A stretch of 33,609 nucleotides of DNA from an uncultured Bacteroidales bacterium. GTDB lineage: Bacteria; Bacteroidota; Bacteroidia; Bacteroidales; P3. Shown here piece by piece: positions 1 to 8,954 of this stretch. How positions within the stretch are numbered: the stretch's first letter is position 1; each line of letters starts with the position of its first letter. The stretch is taken from positions 1 through 33,609 of the forward strand of contig CALDHX010000027.1 of the NCBI GenBank assembly GCA_937901525.1, given 5' to 3'. The notes below the pieces were generated by a model. That model made no database searches. It saw nothing but the letters and a program-made list of their open reading frames with translations, and was not told the origin of the DNA. The translations under genes were made by a program, and so were the position numbers.

Positions 1-10
1 TTTCAGCCGA

Positions 11-41
11 CAAAGTTAAGATAAATTTTTTAAAGCACAAA
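11..41 (-). promoter_or_regulatory. Leftward Bacteroidota-type promoter for a gene outside the window
   Basis: Read on the minus strand, TTTG (38-41) is followed after 19 bp by TAACTTTG (11-18). This fits the Bacteroidota primary sigma factor pattern TTTG-N19/20-TAnnTTTG. Transcription would leave the window to the left within a few bases, so the gene served is not visible. The bases around the -33 element (TTTAAAGCACAAAA on the plus strand) closely resemble those at the promoter near 18535. Confidence 0.6.
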
Positions 42-110
42 AAAACCGCAGAGTTTGATTTTTTTCTATAAATCGCAATAAAATCAAATTACCCAATTAT
101 GGTAATGCCA

Positions 111-171
111 TTACTCCTTTGTGGTAATTGGATTACCATCCTAAGGTAATGCTTCTACCACAAAGGAGTAA
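111..171. repeat. 16-bp perfect inverted repeat with 29-nt loop
   Basis: TTACTCCTTTGTGGTA at 111-126 is perfectly complementary to 156-171. The loop contains a smaller hairpin, GGTAAT-TGG-ATTACC, at 123-137. The right arm shares GGAGTAA (165-171) with the terminator stem at 165-224, so in a single transcript the two hairpins would compete. No coding sequence overlaps. Confidence 0.7.
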
Positions 172-224
172 AAAAATAAAGCAAAGAATTATTTTATTTT
201 TTCTTTGCTTTATTTTTTTACTCC
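165..224. terminator. 24-bp perfect hairpin terminator of the Bat operon
   Basis: The arms 165-188 and 201-224 are perfectly complementary over 24 bp, with a 12-nt AT loop at 189-200. The stem contains long A and T runs. It begins 19 bases beyond the stop codon of the leftward gene ending at 244, the right place to end the Bat operon transcript. The symmetric A/T tracts could let it act in both directions. Confidence 0.75.
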
Positions 225-243
225 TAAGAATTATTTTCTGTTT

Positions 244-3129
244 TTACTGAATAGTTATCTTTCTGCTTACAGGCTGATTGTCCATTATGAATTTCAGCAC
301 ATAGGTTCCTGCTTCTACGGTTGAAACGTCTATTTCTCTTGGTAGTATATCCCACGCTCTGATTACTCTTCCATAGGAATCTATCATTTGTGCTTCTTTT
401 AATTCTATTGCATTGGTTTCTATAAAGAGTGTTGTATCGCTTGGGTTAGGATATATCTTTAATGATTTTCCGCTATATTGGTCTGGCGATAGCGATTGTT
501 CGCCTACGGTTACTTGAACTACTTCTGTCCAAGAGGAAGTGTCGCCTACCGAACATATTGCTCTTACTCTGAAATCGAATTGTTGTCCCATATCAAGATT
601 TCTCAAAGTAAAACGAGGATATAGAGAAACCATAGCAGAGGTATAATTAACTGCTAAGCGTTCTTTGTATTGTATTTCCCATTGAATATAAGGATTGCCT
701 TCTACTTCGTCCCATGTGCAAATAATGGTTTCGTCTCCCTTTACTTGATAGTGCTGACATACGAAATTTTCTGGTGTTAAACAGGTTTCGGATTGTGAGG
801 AAGTTGTAAAGTATTCTTCAATAAAATTCAGTGCTTGTTGATTTCCACAAGAGGAATAAAGGATTACTTTGTATTCTTGCATAGGTTGTAGGTCTGAAAT
901 CACAAATGGTGAGTTTACATTAGAGAATGAAAGTGTGTCGGCTTCTTGTGTGTTAATCAATGTAAGGTTATGCTCGGTTATATTGCCTATTGTTTGCCAT
1001 TCTATTTGAGCAGAGGAGTGTGAAATATGAGTTACGGTTAGGCTTTCAGGGCTTAGGCAAGTGTCTTTAATTGAAAAATCAGTTATTGCATAGGTTCTTT
1101 CTGCGATTGTATCCATTTGACTGCGGATTGCAAAACGAACATTATCTGTTCCCAAGAATCCCATTAACGAAAGGGTGTTTTCTCCATTTACAAAATAGAA
1201 ATCCATTTCTTGCATTGCTTCTCCATTTACTGAGACAAAGAGTTGTGAGTTCACACCTTGCAATGAAGAATAGTTAAAGGTAAGATATGGATTTGAAAGA
1301 GTATGTAATTCAAATATTGGAGAGAATAATGTATCGGCTTCTACTCGCCAACAATCTGAAAAGTTGCAAAAAGAACTTAATGTTGAGAATGTGATTGAAT
1401 CTTCTACATAATAAGGATACTCTGTTTGTGGATAACATAGTGTATGTAAGTATATTTGCGATGCAAGGCTTGTGTCTTGCATTTGAGATATGGCTTTTAC
1501 GTTTATTTGATAGATTGAATTTGGTAATAGTTGAGATAGTTCTATTGTATTTAGGTTTGTTTGATGAAGTGTTGCTGTATTGTTTGTTGTATGTAAGGCT
1601 TCTATCAAATAAGACTCTGCTTCAAGGTTGTTTTCCCATGTAATTTTTGCATAGTCATAAGAGTATTCATTTATTCTTAGATTTGCAGGCGGTAGAATTA
1701 AAGTGTGGGTTGTGAATGTTAATGGTTCTGACCAAAAACTTTGTTCTTCTCCACAGTCTGCTTGTACTCTATAAACATATTCTGTGCTATGTTGTAGGTT
1801 TTCTAATAAATAGTTTGATGTTATTGAGTTGATTGTGTTCCAAGTTGTGTCTTGCGATTTTCTATATTGTAGGTTAAATACGCTTTGTGTTTCTGCAAAG
1901 TCCCAAAATAATGTTGCAGAAGATGTACTTATGTAGTTTGCTTGAAGATTTTGAGGAACTGCACAATAACGTGCTGTTAAATATATGTCGTCTATTGCAA
2001 CAGCGTGTGAGGTTGGTGCTTGTGAGGTGTTGTACCACACAAAAAGTAGTCGTTTTGTTGTTCCTCTGTGGAAAATTGGAAATTCAATGTGTTCTCTTAT
2101 CCATTGATTATTTCCTCCTCTATAAACAGTTTCGCCTACTTGATCTTGTTCGTTCGGAAGGTTGTTTATGCTTATTGATGTTCCTGGTGCAATGAGGTAA
2201 AGTTTTAATCCTGCGTTTTGAAGTTCAGAAGGAGTGTGATAACTAAAATCTATATAGAAACTTTCTGCGTATTCTGGTATATAAAAGTCTATGTAGGCAT
2301 AACTAACTGAATTAGTATTGTTGTTGCATGCATAATTATTTCCATTGCTTACGTGAAGTGATTTGCTTCCAAAGCTACCTGAGTTGATTGCTGAGGAAAT
2401 CTTCCAAGGATTTTCTGCTGTATTAAGCGTTCCTATGAGTTTGTTTTCTGTTGTGTCTTCAAAATCTATTTGTATTGGAAGTTGAAAAACAGAATTTTCA
2501 GTTAAAAATTTCGCATATAAATATTTCCACGTTCCAAATGTGCCTTGACAATTTGTTCTTAATGCAAATTGATATTGATTTGTTTCTACAAATTCTTGAT
2601 TGAATGTGTATTCATAATTTTGTGTTTGAGGTATTATGTCGTAATTATCTGGATTTGTTCCTACTTCTCCACAAACTATTTGCCAAGTATTTGTTCCTTC
2701 GGCTGGTTGCCATTGAATGTTTACTGAGTTATTACTCATTGTTCCTAAAAACATATCTGATACTTGTGGACAAATAGTGTCATCACTCAATGTGTAAAAA
2801 TAATTTTCATTACTCCAAAGACTTGTGTCTCCGTCAATGTCTATCATTCTCACCTTCCACATATAACGTGTATTTGGTGTAAGTTCACTAAGATAAGCAA
2901 CAGTATCTGTCAGTATTAATTCTATTGGCTCTTCTGCAAGTGCAGCTTGATAGACCAATTGCCAAAAATCGGCATTTTGATGCGAAGCCCAAGAAAGTCT
3001 TGCGTTATTTATATCTATTTCACTACTTGTTAATCCTATTGGAAAGTAGTCTTGTGTGTTTTGTGTGTAAGATAGTTTACCACAAAGCAACATTATCATT
3101 AATGAAAAGATTATTTTTTTCATATTCAT
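244..3129 (-). CDS. T9SS-sorted fibronectin type III / adhesin-like surface protein
   Basis: This 961-residue protein is probably exported and displayed or released through the type IX secretion system. An N-terminal signal peptide covers about residues 1-23 (initiation could also be at Met3). FN3-like repeats with W/Y cores follow (for example RLSWASHQNADFWQLVY, ATLFWDFAETQSVFNLQY). About residues 215-390 resemble a jelly-roll/cleaved-adhesin type domain, and more FN3 modules follow. The last 80 or so residues form a type A sorting domain: LKIYPNPSDTTLFI, then SYGRVI, then AGTYVLKF, ending KITIQ. It is the last gene of the leftward operon, six bases after the rseC-like gene, and is followed by the 165-224 terminator. 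The ligand or role is unknown. The sorting domain call is strong; the internal domain boundaries are approximate. Confidence 0.85.
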   Translation of the reverse strand: MNMKKIIFSLMIMLLCGKLSYTQNTQDYFPIGLTSSEIDINNARLSWASHQNADFWQLVYQAALAEEPIELILTDTVAYLSELTPNTRYMWKVRMIDIDGDTSLWSNENYFYTLSDDTICPQVSDMFLGTMSNNSVNIQWQPAEGTNTWQIVCGEVGTNPDNYDIIPQTQNYEYTFNQEFVETNQYQFALRTNCQGTFGTWKYLYAKFLTENSVFQLPIQIDFEDTTENKLIGTLNTAENPWKISSAINSGSFGSKSLHVSNGNNYACNNNTNSVSYAYIDFYIPEYAESFYIDFSYHTPSELQNAGLKLYLIAPGTSISINNLPNEQDQVGETVYRGGNNQWIREHIEFPIFHRGTTKRLLFVWYNTSQAPTSHAVAIDDIYLTARYCAVPQNLQANYISTSSATLFWDFAETQSVFNLQYRKSQDTTWNTINSITSNYLLENLQHSTEYVYRVQADCGEEQSFWSEPLTFTTHTLILPPANLRINEYSYDYAKITWENNLEAESYLIEALHTTNNTATLHQTNLNTIELSQLLPNSIYQINVKAISQMQDTSLASQIYLHTLCYPQTEYPYYVEDSITFSTLSSFCNFSDCWRVEADTLFSPIFELHTLSNPYLTFNYSSLQGVNSQLFVSVNGEAMQEMDFYFVNGENTLSLMGFLGTDNVRFAIRSQMDTIAERTYAITDFSIKDTCLSPESLTVTHISHSSAQIEWQTIGNITEHNLTLINTQEADTLSFSNVNSPFVISDLQPMQEYKVILYSSCGNQQALNFIEEYFTTSSQSETCLTPENFVCQHYQVKGDETIICTWDEVEGNPYIQWEIQYKERLAVNYTSAMVSLYPRFTLRNLDMGQQFDFRVRAICSVGDTSSWTEVVQVTVGEQSLSPDQYSGKSLKIYPNPSDTTLFIETNAIELKEAQMIDSYGRVIRAWDILPREIDVSTVEAGTYVLKFIMDNQPVSRKITIQ

Positions 3130-3135
3130 ATCTTT

Positions 3136-3567
3136 TTATTCTGTTATTTTTTCTTTGATTGAAAATGTAAATTCTTTGCTTAGTCTATGGTTTTGTTTGT
3201 AAAGTAGAAAATAATATGCAGCTACAACTATCAGGGAAATAAGAGCTGAAAGAGATTGTGAGAGCAAAAAGATTTTTATTGACAAAAACATTGCGATAAT
3301 AAGTAAAACAAGTGGTAAAACAAATGCAATGAGAACGGCTTTCATTCCTAATTTAGTACTTATTGCAATTATTACTTTATCTCCTATGTTATAATTCTCT
3401 ATATCTTTGGTTTTTATTTCTATTTCTTTGTCTTTTTTGTCTAAACTCGTACACGCTCCTCTTGCATGGCATGAGGAACAAGTAGATTTTTGTTCTATTT
3501 TTACTACAACTTTATCTTCTTGTTTTTTTATAACAATTCCTTTTTGTTCAACGCAATCTTCTCTCAT
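3136..3567 (-). CDS. rseC: RseC/MucC-family membrane protein (SoxR-reducing system type)
   Basis: The 143-residue protein has an N-terminal cytoplasmic part with a cysteine cluster (C30, C33, C39 in CSSCHARGAC), then two hydrophobic segments (about 78-100 and 103-120) and a basic tail. This is the RseC/MucC layout; family members are linked to sigma-E control in E. coli and to SoxR reduction together with Rnf. In Bacteroidota the gene usually stands next to rnf genes, but here it sits nine bases after the batD-batE fusion within the aerotolerance operon. The cysteines suggest a redox or iron-sulfur role, which would suit the context, but this is inference. Confidence 0.8.
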   Translation of the reverse strand: MREDCVEQKGIVIKKQEDKVVVKIEQKSTCSSCHARGACTSLDKKDKEIEIKTKDIENYNIGDKVIIAISTKLGMKAVLIAFVLPLVLLIIAMFLSIKIFLLSQSLSALISLIVVAAYYFLLYKQNHRLSKEFTFSIKEKITE

Positions 3568-3576
3568 AAAAAAGCT

Positions 3577-6180
3577 TTATATTATTGCTACCATATCTTT
3601 TTCTATCCAATATTCTTTTCCATCTTCTGTTAGGACTCTTATCTTGTCTAAATTTCTTTCTTTTATTTCTACTTTTTGTCCTTTAAAGAGTTTTATTTTT
3701 TCTCCTTCTTGCTCTGGAAGTTTAATAACTATTGCATTGTCTTGTGAGTGTATTGCGTTCTCTCTTGCAAGTCCAAATGAGAATGAGGCTATTGTTAGGA
3801 TAAAAAACGATAGTGTTAAATAGAAGAAAAGAACTTTTTTGTCGGAAGTAAAATAATAGATAAAAAATAAAACAGCTGAAACAAGCAAAAAGAAAATTGT
3901 TAGCAATGCCCATGTCATTGGAGTTAATAGATTATAGACATTTTTTAACCATCTTACCAAAAAGAAATCTGGTATTTTATATACATCTCCCATTAGTCGG
4001 GTTTTGGATATTTTGTTATTGGTTTGATATATTTCGTTGCGTGGAGATAGTTTTAATGCTTTTTCATAATACAATGTACTATTAACATAGTCGCTTAAAC
4101 GAAAGTATGTATTGGCTATATTGTTGTAGAGTTCTGCTGAAACGTCTTGCTTTTCTAATTGTTTATATATTGAAAGCGCTTTTTCATAGTTTTCTTGTTC
4201 GTATGCATGATTGGCATCATATATTGTTTGTGCTTGTAAGGATAAAGAGGTGATTAGTGTTATGAAAAGCGTGAATAGAAATGTTGTTTTGTTTTTTTTG
4301 TTTTGTTTTTTTATGTTTAACATTTGATTTTCTATTTCTGTAATAAGTTCTTCTGTTTGTAAAAATAATTCTTTGTAAAGTTCATTTGTTTTGTTTTGTG
4401 AAAATCGCACATATTCACATTTTTCTAATAGGGAATGCGTTTTGTTTAATAAGTCTTGACTAAGCTGACTTTTTTGAAGTTGTGTTTTTATATTTTCTAT
4501 ATTTAAATCATAACGAGCAATCTTGAATTTATCTGACAAATAGTTCCAAAGTGCTTGTCCTATTTCTGTTTCAAATTCTGAGAATTGTTTATTTTCTAAA
4601 TATAGTCTTGATTGTTTCAATCTCTTTATTGCTACTTTATTGGCTTTTCGTAATCTTACTGCAACAAGGTCTTTATTCTTTTCTACTTGTGTTTCGGTTA
4701 ACTTAATCATTGTAATCAATAAAGAAATGATTAATATTACTAATAAGTAAAACCAATAGCTGTGAAAGGGTTTTGCTAAAACAGAGTTGGAATTATAGCG
4801 ATATGTTATATCAATTATATCCATATTATTGTATTTTGCCTTTTCGGCAAGTTGATTGACATAATCTTCGGAATTATCTCCTTTGGCTATTTTTAAGGAG
4901 TATATTTCTGTGTCTAATACTTTATAGTCGCCTTGCTTGGTATCATAGTAGGTAAAGGCTAATGATGGTATTTTAAAATTACCTTCTACTCTTGGTATAA
5001 TTACATATTGAAAACTTCTTTCACCTTTTTGTCCTGATGAGGTTTTTGTTATTTTGTCTGTAATGCTTGGTTCAAACACTTCAAATTCATCGGGTAGTTT
5101 AAGATTTATGTTATCTATTAATGATAGGTTTCCTTCTCCTTTTATAGTGTAGGTAAGGGTTATTGCTTCATTTGTTTTGCATTGTGTTGTATCTATCTTA
5201 GTCTCTATTGTAAATTGTCCTACTGCTCCTGAAAAATTATTGTTTGAAGTTGGTAATTGTTCTACATCTATTTCCAATGAATTGGTCTTTAATTTTTTAT
5301 TAACAGTCTCTATTACACGTGAAGGTCTTGAAAAGAATGGATCATTGAAAAAAGCATCTATTATAGGGTCTCCTGTCAAATGTCTTTCGTTTCTTGTTTC
5401 TCCTGTTTCAATGTGAGCTAAGACTTCTATGCTCATAGGTGCAATTTTAAGCTTTCCTGTTTTTTGTGGATAAACTAATACCTGTCTTAGCGTTGCAACT
5501 TGATATAATTTGCCATCTATTATTTCTTTTTCAAGTGATGGTTTTGTTTGATTGTCCAATTCTTCTACCCAAAAGCCTTGTGAAGATGGAAATTTATCAA
5601 CTTGATATTCAGATATTGGAACAAGTGTGTATAGTTTATATGATACTATTATTTCTTCTCCAACAACAGCTCTTGTTTTGCTCGGTATAGCTTTTACAAA
5701 TACGGATTTACTATCTAAGGTCTTGACTTTTGGACGATCTGCGTGTTTGTATGGGTTATAATTAGGGTCATTTTTAGCTCTTGTTTGTAAACTTGGATCT
5801 TTTTCTACCTTAATGTTTACTGCCTTTGTATAATAAGTACGATCGTTAGCTCTTACCTTGGCTGGTGGTATTGTTATTATACCTGTATTTATGCTTTGAA
5901 GAAAATAGGTGTATGTCGTTGTGGTAGTTGCTTCTCTCTTTCCATTTATGATTTTCACAGAAGAACTTCGCATTACATTAGGTCCGCTTAGTATATTTAC
6001 GTCTTGAAATGTAGGTGCTATAAAATTCTTGGGATTATCATCATTTATTATGAAACTTACTTTAAATCTCTCATCTTTCCCTACAACTTTCGGAGCCTCA
6101 ACTTTAAATTCTATTTCCTGAGATAAAAGTGCTATTGAATAAATTATAGCAATAAAGAATAATGTTATGTGTTTTTTCAT
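3577..6180 (-). CDS. BatD-BatE fusion protein (aerotolerance operon)
   Basis: This 867-residue protein joins two proteins that are usually separate. Residues 1-20 are a signal peptide. Residues 20-460 are BatD-type periplasmic beta domains (repeated VxAPxxV and PGAxIxVxG-like strands), followed by a membrane helix near 470-490 and a cytoplasmic helical region. From Met620 the sequence looks like a complete BatE: a basic start and hydrophobic signal peptide ending LSLQAQ, TPR repeats (about 655-720), two membrane helices, and a C-terminal SH3-like domain with GQKVEIKERN. No stop codon separates the parts. Bat proteins form a membrane complex with MoxR and VWA partners, and their biochemical role is not settled. 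The internal ATG at 4323 could still be used as a start. BatD and BatE assignments are firm; whether the fusion is natural is less certain. Confidence 0.85.
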   Translation of the reverse strand: MKKHITLFFIAIIYSIALLSQEIEFKVEAPKVVGKDERFKVSFIINDDNPKNFIAPTFQDVNILSGPNVMRSSSVKIINGKREATTTTTYTYFLQSINTGIITIPPAKVRANDRTYYTKAVNIKVEKDPSLQTRAKNDPNYNPYKHADRPKVKTLDSKSVFVKAIPSKTRAVVGEEIIVSYKLYTLVPISEYQVDKFPSSQGFWVEELDNQTKPSLEKEIIDGKLYQVATLRQVLVYPQKTGKLKIAPMSIEVLAHIETGETRNERHLTGDPIIDAFFNDPFFSRPSRVIETVNKKLKTNSLEIDVEQLPTSNNNFSGAVGQFTIETKIDTTQCKTNEAITLTYTIKGEGNLSLIDNINLKLPDEFEVFEPSITDKITKTSSGQKGERSFQYVIIPRVEGNFKIPSLAFTYYDTKQGDYKVLDTEIYSLKIAKGDNSEDYVNQLAEKAKYNNMDIIDITYRYNSNSVLAKPFHSYWFYLLVILIISLLITMIKLTETQVEKNKDLVAVRLRKANKVAIKRLKQSRLYLENKQFSEFETEIGQALWNYLSDKFKIARYDLNIENIKTQLQKSQLSQDLLNKTHSLLEKCEYVRFSQNKTNELYKELFLQTEELITEIENQMLNIKKQNKKNKTTFLFTLFITLITSLSLQAQTIYDANHAYEQENYEKALSIYKQLEKQDVSAELYNNIANTYFRLSDYVNSTLYYEKALKLSPRNEIYQTNNKISKTRLMGDVYKIPDFFLVRWLKNVYNLLTPMTWALLTIFFLLVSAVLFFIYYFTSDKKVLFFYLTLSFFILTIASFSFGLARENAIHSQDNAIVIKLPEQEGEKIKLFKGQKVEIKERNLDKIRVLTEDGKEYWIEKDMVAII

Positions 6181-6183
6181 AGC

Positions 6184-6906
6184 TTACCAGTCTTTTTCAA
6201 TATACCTTTTTTGAACTTGTTTTTCTTCTTCTTTTTTTACTTTCTCTAATGTTTGTTTTTCGTTATTTTTCAACGCTTCCAACATTCTTTCCATGTCTTT
6301 TTTGTCTTTCATTCTCTTTTGCTGTGCAGGAGTATCTGAGTTATCTTTTTTTTGTTGTTGCTGTTGTTGTTGAGAATTTTGTTGTTGCTGTTGTTGTTGC
6401 TGTTGTTGATTATTTTTATTATCTTTATTCTTTTTTAGTAAGTATTGCGTTAATGCTAAGTTGTATTTTGCAGCACTATCTTCTGGGTTTAATCTTAATG
6501 TTTGTTTGTAATCCTCGCAAGCTTTTTCTAAATATTGCATTTTAGCAGATGGCTCATTCGTCGTATCTGAATTAAACAACTGAAAGTTTACATTTCCTCT
6601 ATTATATATTGCATTCGCATTATTTATTGTATCATTAATAGAATTCCCTTTTAGATACTCTTCGTAATATTTTAGTGAGGTTTGTAATTTTTCTTGTTTT
6701 TGTTGTTTATAACTTGCATTTGCTAAATTATATTGTGCTTTTAGGTAATTACTATCTGAGACTAAGGATTCCCTATATTGCTCTTCTGCTTTTTGATAGT
6801 TTGATTCCTTATAAGAGTCATTACCTTCTCTTAGTTTTCTTTTTTCTTTATCACAAGAGGCAAAGATTATTAATGCAAAAATTATCAATACAAAATTCTT
6901 ATTCAT
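6184..6906 (-). CDS. batC: BatC, TPR lipoprotein with polyglutamine tract
   Basis: I chose the ATG at 6906, giving 240 residues. It begins MNKNFVLIIFALIIFASC, a lipoprotein signal peptide with Cys18 as the lipidation site, and it overlaps the end of batB by 8 nt. The upstream ATG at 6951 would bury this signal. TPR-like helices follow (GNDSYKESNYQKAEEQYRES, AQYNLANASYKQ, AAKYNLALTQYLL). A low-complexity stretch then contains runs of 10 and 7 glutamines, before a charged coiled-coil-like tail ending EKDW. BatC proteins are the TPR members of the aerotolerance complex, thought to be scaffolds in the periplasm. It stops three bases before the BatD-BatE start. Confidence 0.88.
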   Translation of the reverse strand: MNKNFVLIIFALIIFASCDKEKRKLREGNDSYKESNYQKAEEQYRESLVSDSNYLKAQYNLANASYKQQKQEKLQTSLKYYEEYLKGNSINDTINNANAIYNRGNVNFQLFNSDTTNEPSAKMQYLEKACEDYKQTLRLNPEDSAAKYNLALTQYLLKKNKDNKNNQQQQQQQQQQNSQQQQQQQKKDNSDTPAQQKRMKDKKDMERMLEALKNNEKQTLEKVKKEEEKQVQKRYIEKDW

Positions 6907-7939
6907 TTCCAAAAAATAGTTTTCTGTTGATGTATTTGTTCTTTCTTTCAAAAATTAGCCATTCTAACAATAAGAAAAATAAGGCTATTATCGCAAAAAC
7001 ATAAAATTTACTTTCAAAACTCTTATAAGCCACTGCTTCATATTCGTTTTTATCCATTTTGTTTATCCTAGCTAATATATTGTCTAATCCTATTGAGGTA
7101 TTATTTGCTCGAATATAGACTCCTTTTCCTTCTTCTGCTATTTCTTTTAATAGTGTTTCATTTAATTTTGTCAGTACTATGTTGCCATTTGCATCTTTTT
7201 TATATTGACTTCGTCCACCTTTATCGTAAATAGGTATTGGTGTACCTTCTGTTTGTCCTAAGCCTATGGTATTTATAACTACTCCTTCTTTCGCTATTTC
7301 TTTTGTTACATCTAATACTCCTTCCTCATTATCTTCTCCATCTGATATTAAAATTATACTTCTTGAACGCTTAGTTTCGTCTTGATTCTCAAAAGCAGAA
7401 TAGGCTTTTTCTAAACTTTCTGCTATTGCTGTGCCTTGTGTTTCTATTAATTTTGTGTCTATTACTTCTATAAAAGTCTTTGCTGCTGTATAATCGGAGG
7501 TTATTGGAAGGTGAGCTACGGAAGTTCCTGCAAATATTACAATTCCTATTCTATCTCCTTCTAATTGATTTACTAATTGCGTTAATGCTTGCTTCGCTCT
7601 ACTAATTCTATTTGGTTTTAGATCTTCTGCTAACATACTATTAGAGACATCTAAACATACCATAAGATCTGTTCCCGTTCTTTCTTTCTTTTCAACTGAT
7701 GTGCCTTTTTGTGGATTGGCTAAGGCTAAAACTAAAAAGAAAAATGATAAATTCCATAAAGTAAATTTAAAATATTGTTTACCTATTGACAAATCTGGAA
7801 TAATGATTTGTTGTGTTTTTTCTTCTGCAAATTGTTTGAGTTTTTTTCTTTTCAACTTAATGTAGAAATAATGCAATAAGTAAAATATCGGTATCAATAT
7901 CCATAAATATAAAAGTTGGGGATTCTCTAATCGTATCAT
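6899..7939 (-). CDS. batB: BatB, membrane-anchored von Willebrand factor A protein
   Basis: This 346-residue protein is a VWA-domain member of the Bat complex. It has two N-terminal hydrophobic segments (about 8-27 and 58-75), a VWA domain whose MIDAS motif is DVSNS at 97-101 (metal-binding D97, S99, S101), the second MIDAS parts at TQGTA and SDGED, and a C-terminal membrane helix (about 315-332). It shares the LAEDxKPNR segment after the MIDAS motif with BatA. The start is four bases downstream of the batA stop, and the stop overlaps batC. It probably works with MoxR, as other MoxR-VWA pairs do. The exact substrate is unknown. Confidence 0.92.
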   Translation of the reverse strand: MIRLENPQLLYLWILIPIFYLLHYFYIKLKRKKLKQFAEEKTQQIIIPDLSIGKQYFKFTLWNLSFFFLVLALANPQKGTSVEKKERTGTDLMVCLDVSNSMLAEDLKPNRISRAKQALTQLVNQLEGDRIGIVIFAGTSVAHLPITSDYTAAKTFIEVIDTKLIETQGTAIAESLEKAYSAFENQDETKRSRSIILISDGEDNEEGVLDVTKEIAKEGVVINTIGLGQTEGTPIPIYDKGGRSQYKKDANGNIVLTKLNETLLKEIAEEGKGVYIRANNTSIGLDNILARINKMDKNEYEAVAYKSFESKFYVFAIIALFFLLLEWLIFERKNKYINRKLFFGNE

Positions 7940-7943
7940 TGTA

Positions 7944-8954
7944 TTACGGATTTGTTCTTAAATATGTTTTTCGTAAAATCATTTCCAAAATCAAAATTAT
8001 CAAAGCTATCAATATGAATTTATCACCTACATCTTCTGTATGTTTATAAAGAGAAACATCTATTTTGGTTTTTTCCATTTTATCTATTTCTTTAAAGATT
8101 TCTTCTAAGGAAGAGTTTTTAGTTGAACGGAAATATTTTCCTCCTGTTGTATATGCTACTTCTTTTAGTAATTCTTCATCTATTTTCACTTCAACATTTT
8201 GATATTGTTTACCAAATGGAGTGTAATATGGATAAGGTGCATGTCCTTTTTTGCCTATTCCTATTGTGTATATTCTAATATTGTATTCTTTTGCTATACT
8301 CGCTGCTGTTATTGGGTCTATTGCCCCCATATTATTTACACCATCTGTTATTAGAATTATTACTTTACTTTTAGATTTTGTGTCTTTTACTCTATTTACG
8401 GCTGTCGCAAGCCCATCTCCTATTGCTGTTCCATCATCTATTTGTCCACTTTCTGTTGATGATAATAATTCTAATAGTACTTTATGGTCAATTGTTGAAG
8501 GACATTTTGTATAAGCTTCTCCTGCAAAGACTACTATCCCTATATTATCTGTTTTTCTATTTTCTATAAATTGCTTAGCAACATTTTTCGCAGACTCTAA
8601 TCTATTTGGCTTAAAGTCTTCTGCCAACATTGAGGTAGATACATCTAAGGCCAATACAATATCTATTCCTTCTACACTTCGTTTATCTTTTGCTGTGTTT
8701 AGCTGAGGACGCGCAATTGATATTATAATAAGTATAACTGCAAGCATTCTTAAATAATCTGGCAATTTTCTTAATCTTAATTTAAGAGTTTTTCTTGCTG
8801 TTGCAAATTGAGAAAGATCTGAATAAACAATATTTGTTACCCTTCTTTTATCATAATATATGTGATAAAGCACCATTAATGGTACTATTAGCAAAAGAAG
8901 TAACAAATATGGATACTGAAAACTTATATTATTTATTAGACTCATTTGATTCAA
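7944..8954 (-). CDS. batA: BatA, membrane-anchored von Willebrand factor A protein
   Basis: This 336-residue VWA protein has membrane helices at about 14-33 and 66-82, the MIDAS motif DVSTS at 104-108, later MIDAS parts DDGTA and ITDGVNN, and a C-terminal membrane helix near 310-330. BatA and BatB are paralogues and probably form a membrane complex. Translation can start at 8954 (MNQMSL) or at 8945 (MSLINN). Both starts lie inside the 3' end of the preceding gene, so translational coupling is likely. The family is linked to survival of oxidative stress in Bacteroides and Leptospira, though the mechanism is unproven. Confidence 0.92.
   Translation of the reverse strand: MNQMSLINNISFQYPYLLLLLLIVPLMVLYHIYYDKRRVTNIVYSDLSQFATARKTLKLRLRKLPDYLRMLAVILIIISIARPQLNTAKDKRSVEGIDIVLALDVSTSMLAEDFKPNRLESAKNVAKQFIENRKTDNIGIVVFAGEAYTKCPSTIDHKVLLELLSSTESGQIDDGTAIGDGLATAVNRVKDTKSKSKVIILITDGVNNMGAIDPITAASIAKEYNIRIYTIGIGKKGHAPYPYYTPFGKQYQNVEVKIDEELLKEVAYTTGGKYFRSTKNSSLEEIFKEIDKMEKTKIDVSLYKHTEDVGDKFILIALIILILEMILRKTYLRTNP

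Noticed and set aside
3407..3823. Plus-strand frame opposite RseC and the BatD-BatE end
   Set aside because: Shadow of real genes on the minus strand, with no promoter or start context.
6249..6545. Plus-strand reading frame opposite BatC
   Set aside because: It is the complement of the glutamine-rich and TPR coding region and shows low-complexity valine runs from the opposite strand of CAA/CAG repeats.
6907..6951. Earlier start of BatC at 6951
   Set aside because: It would put 15 polar residues before a clear lipoprotein signal peptide and deepen the overlap with batB.
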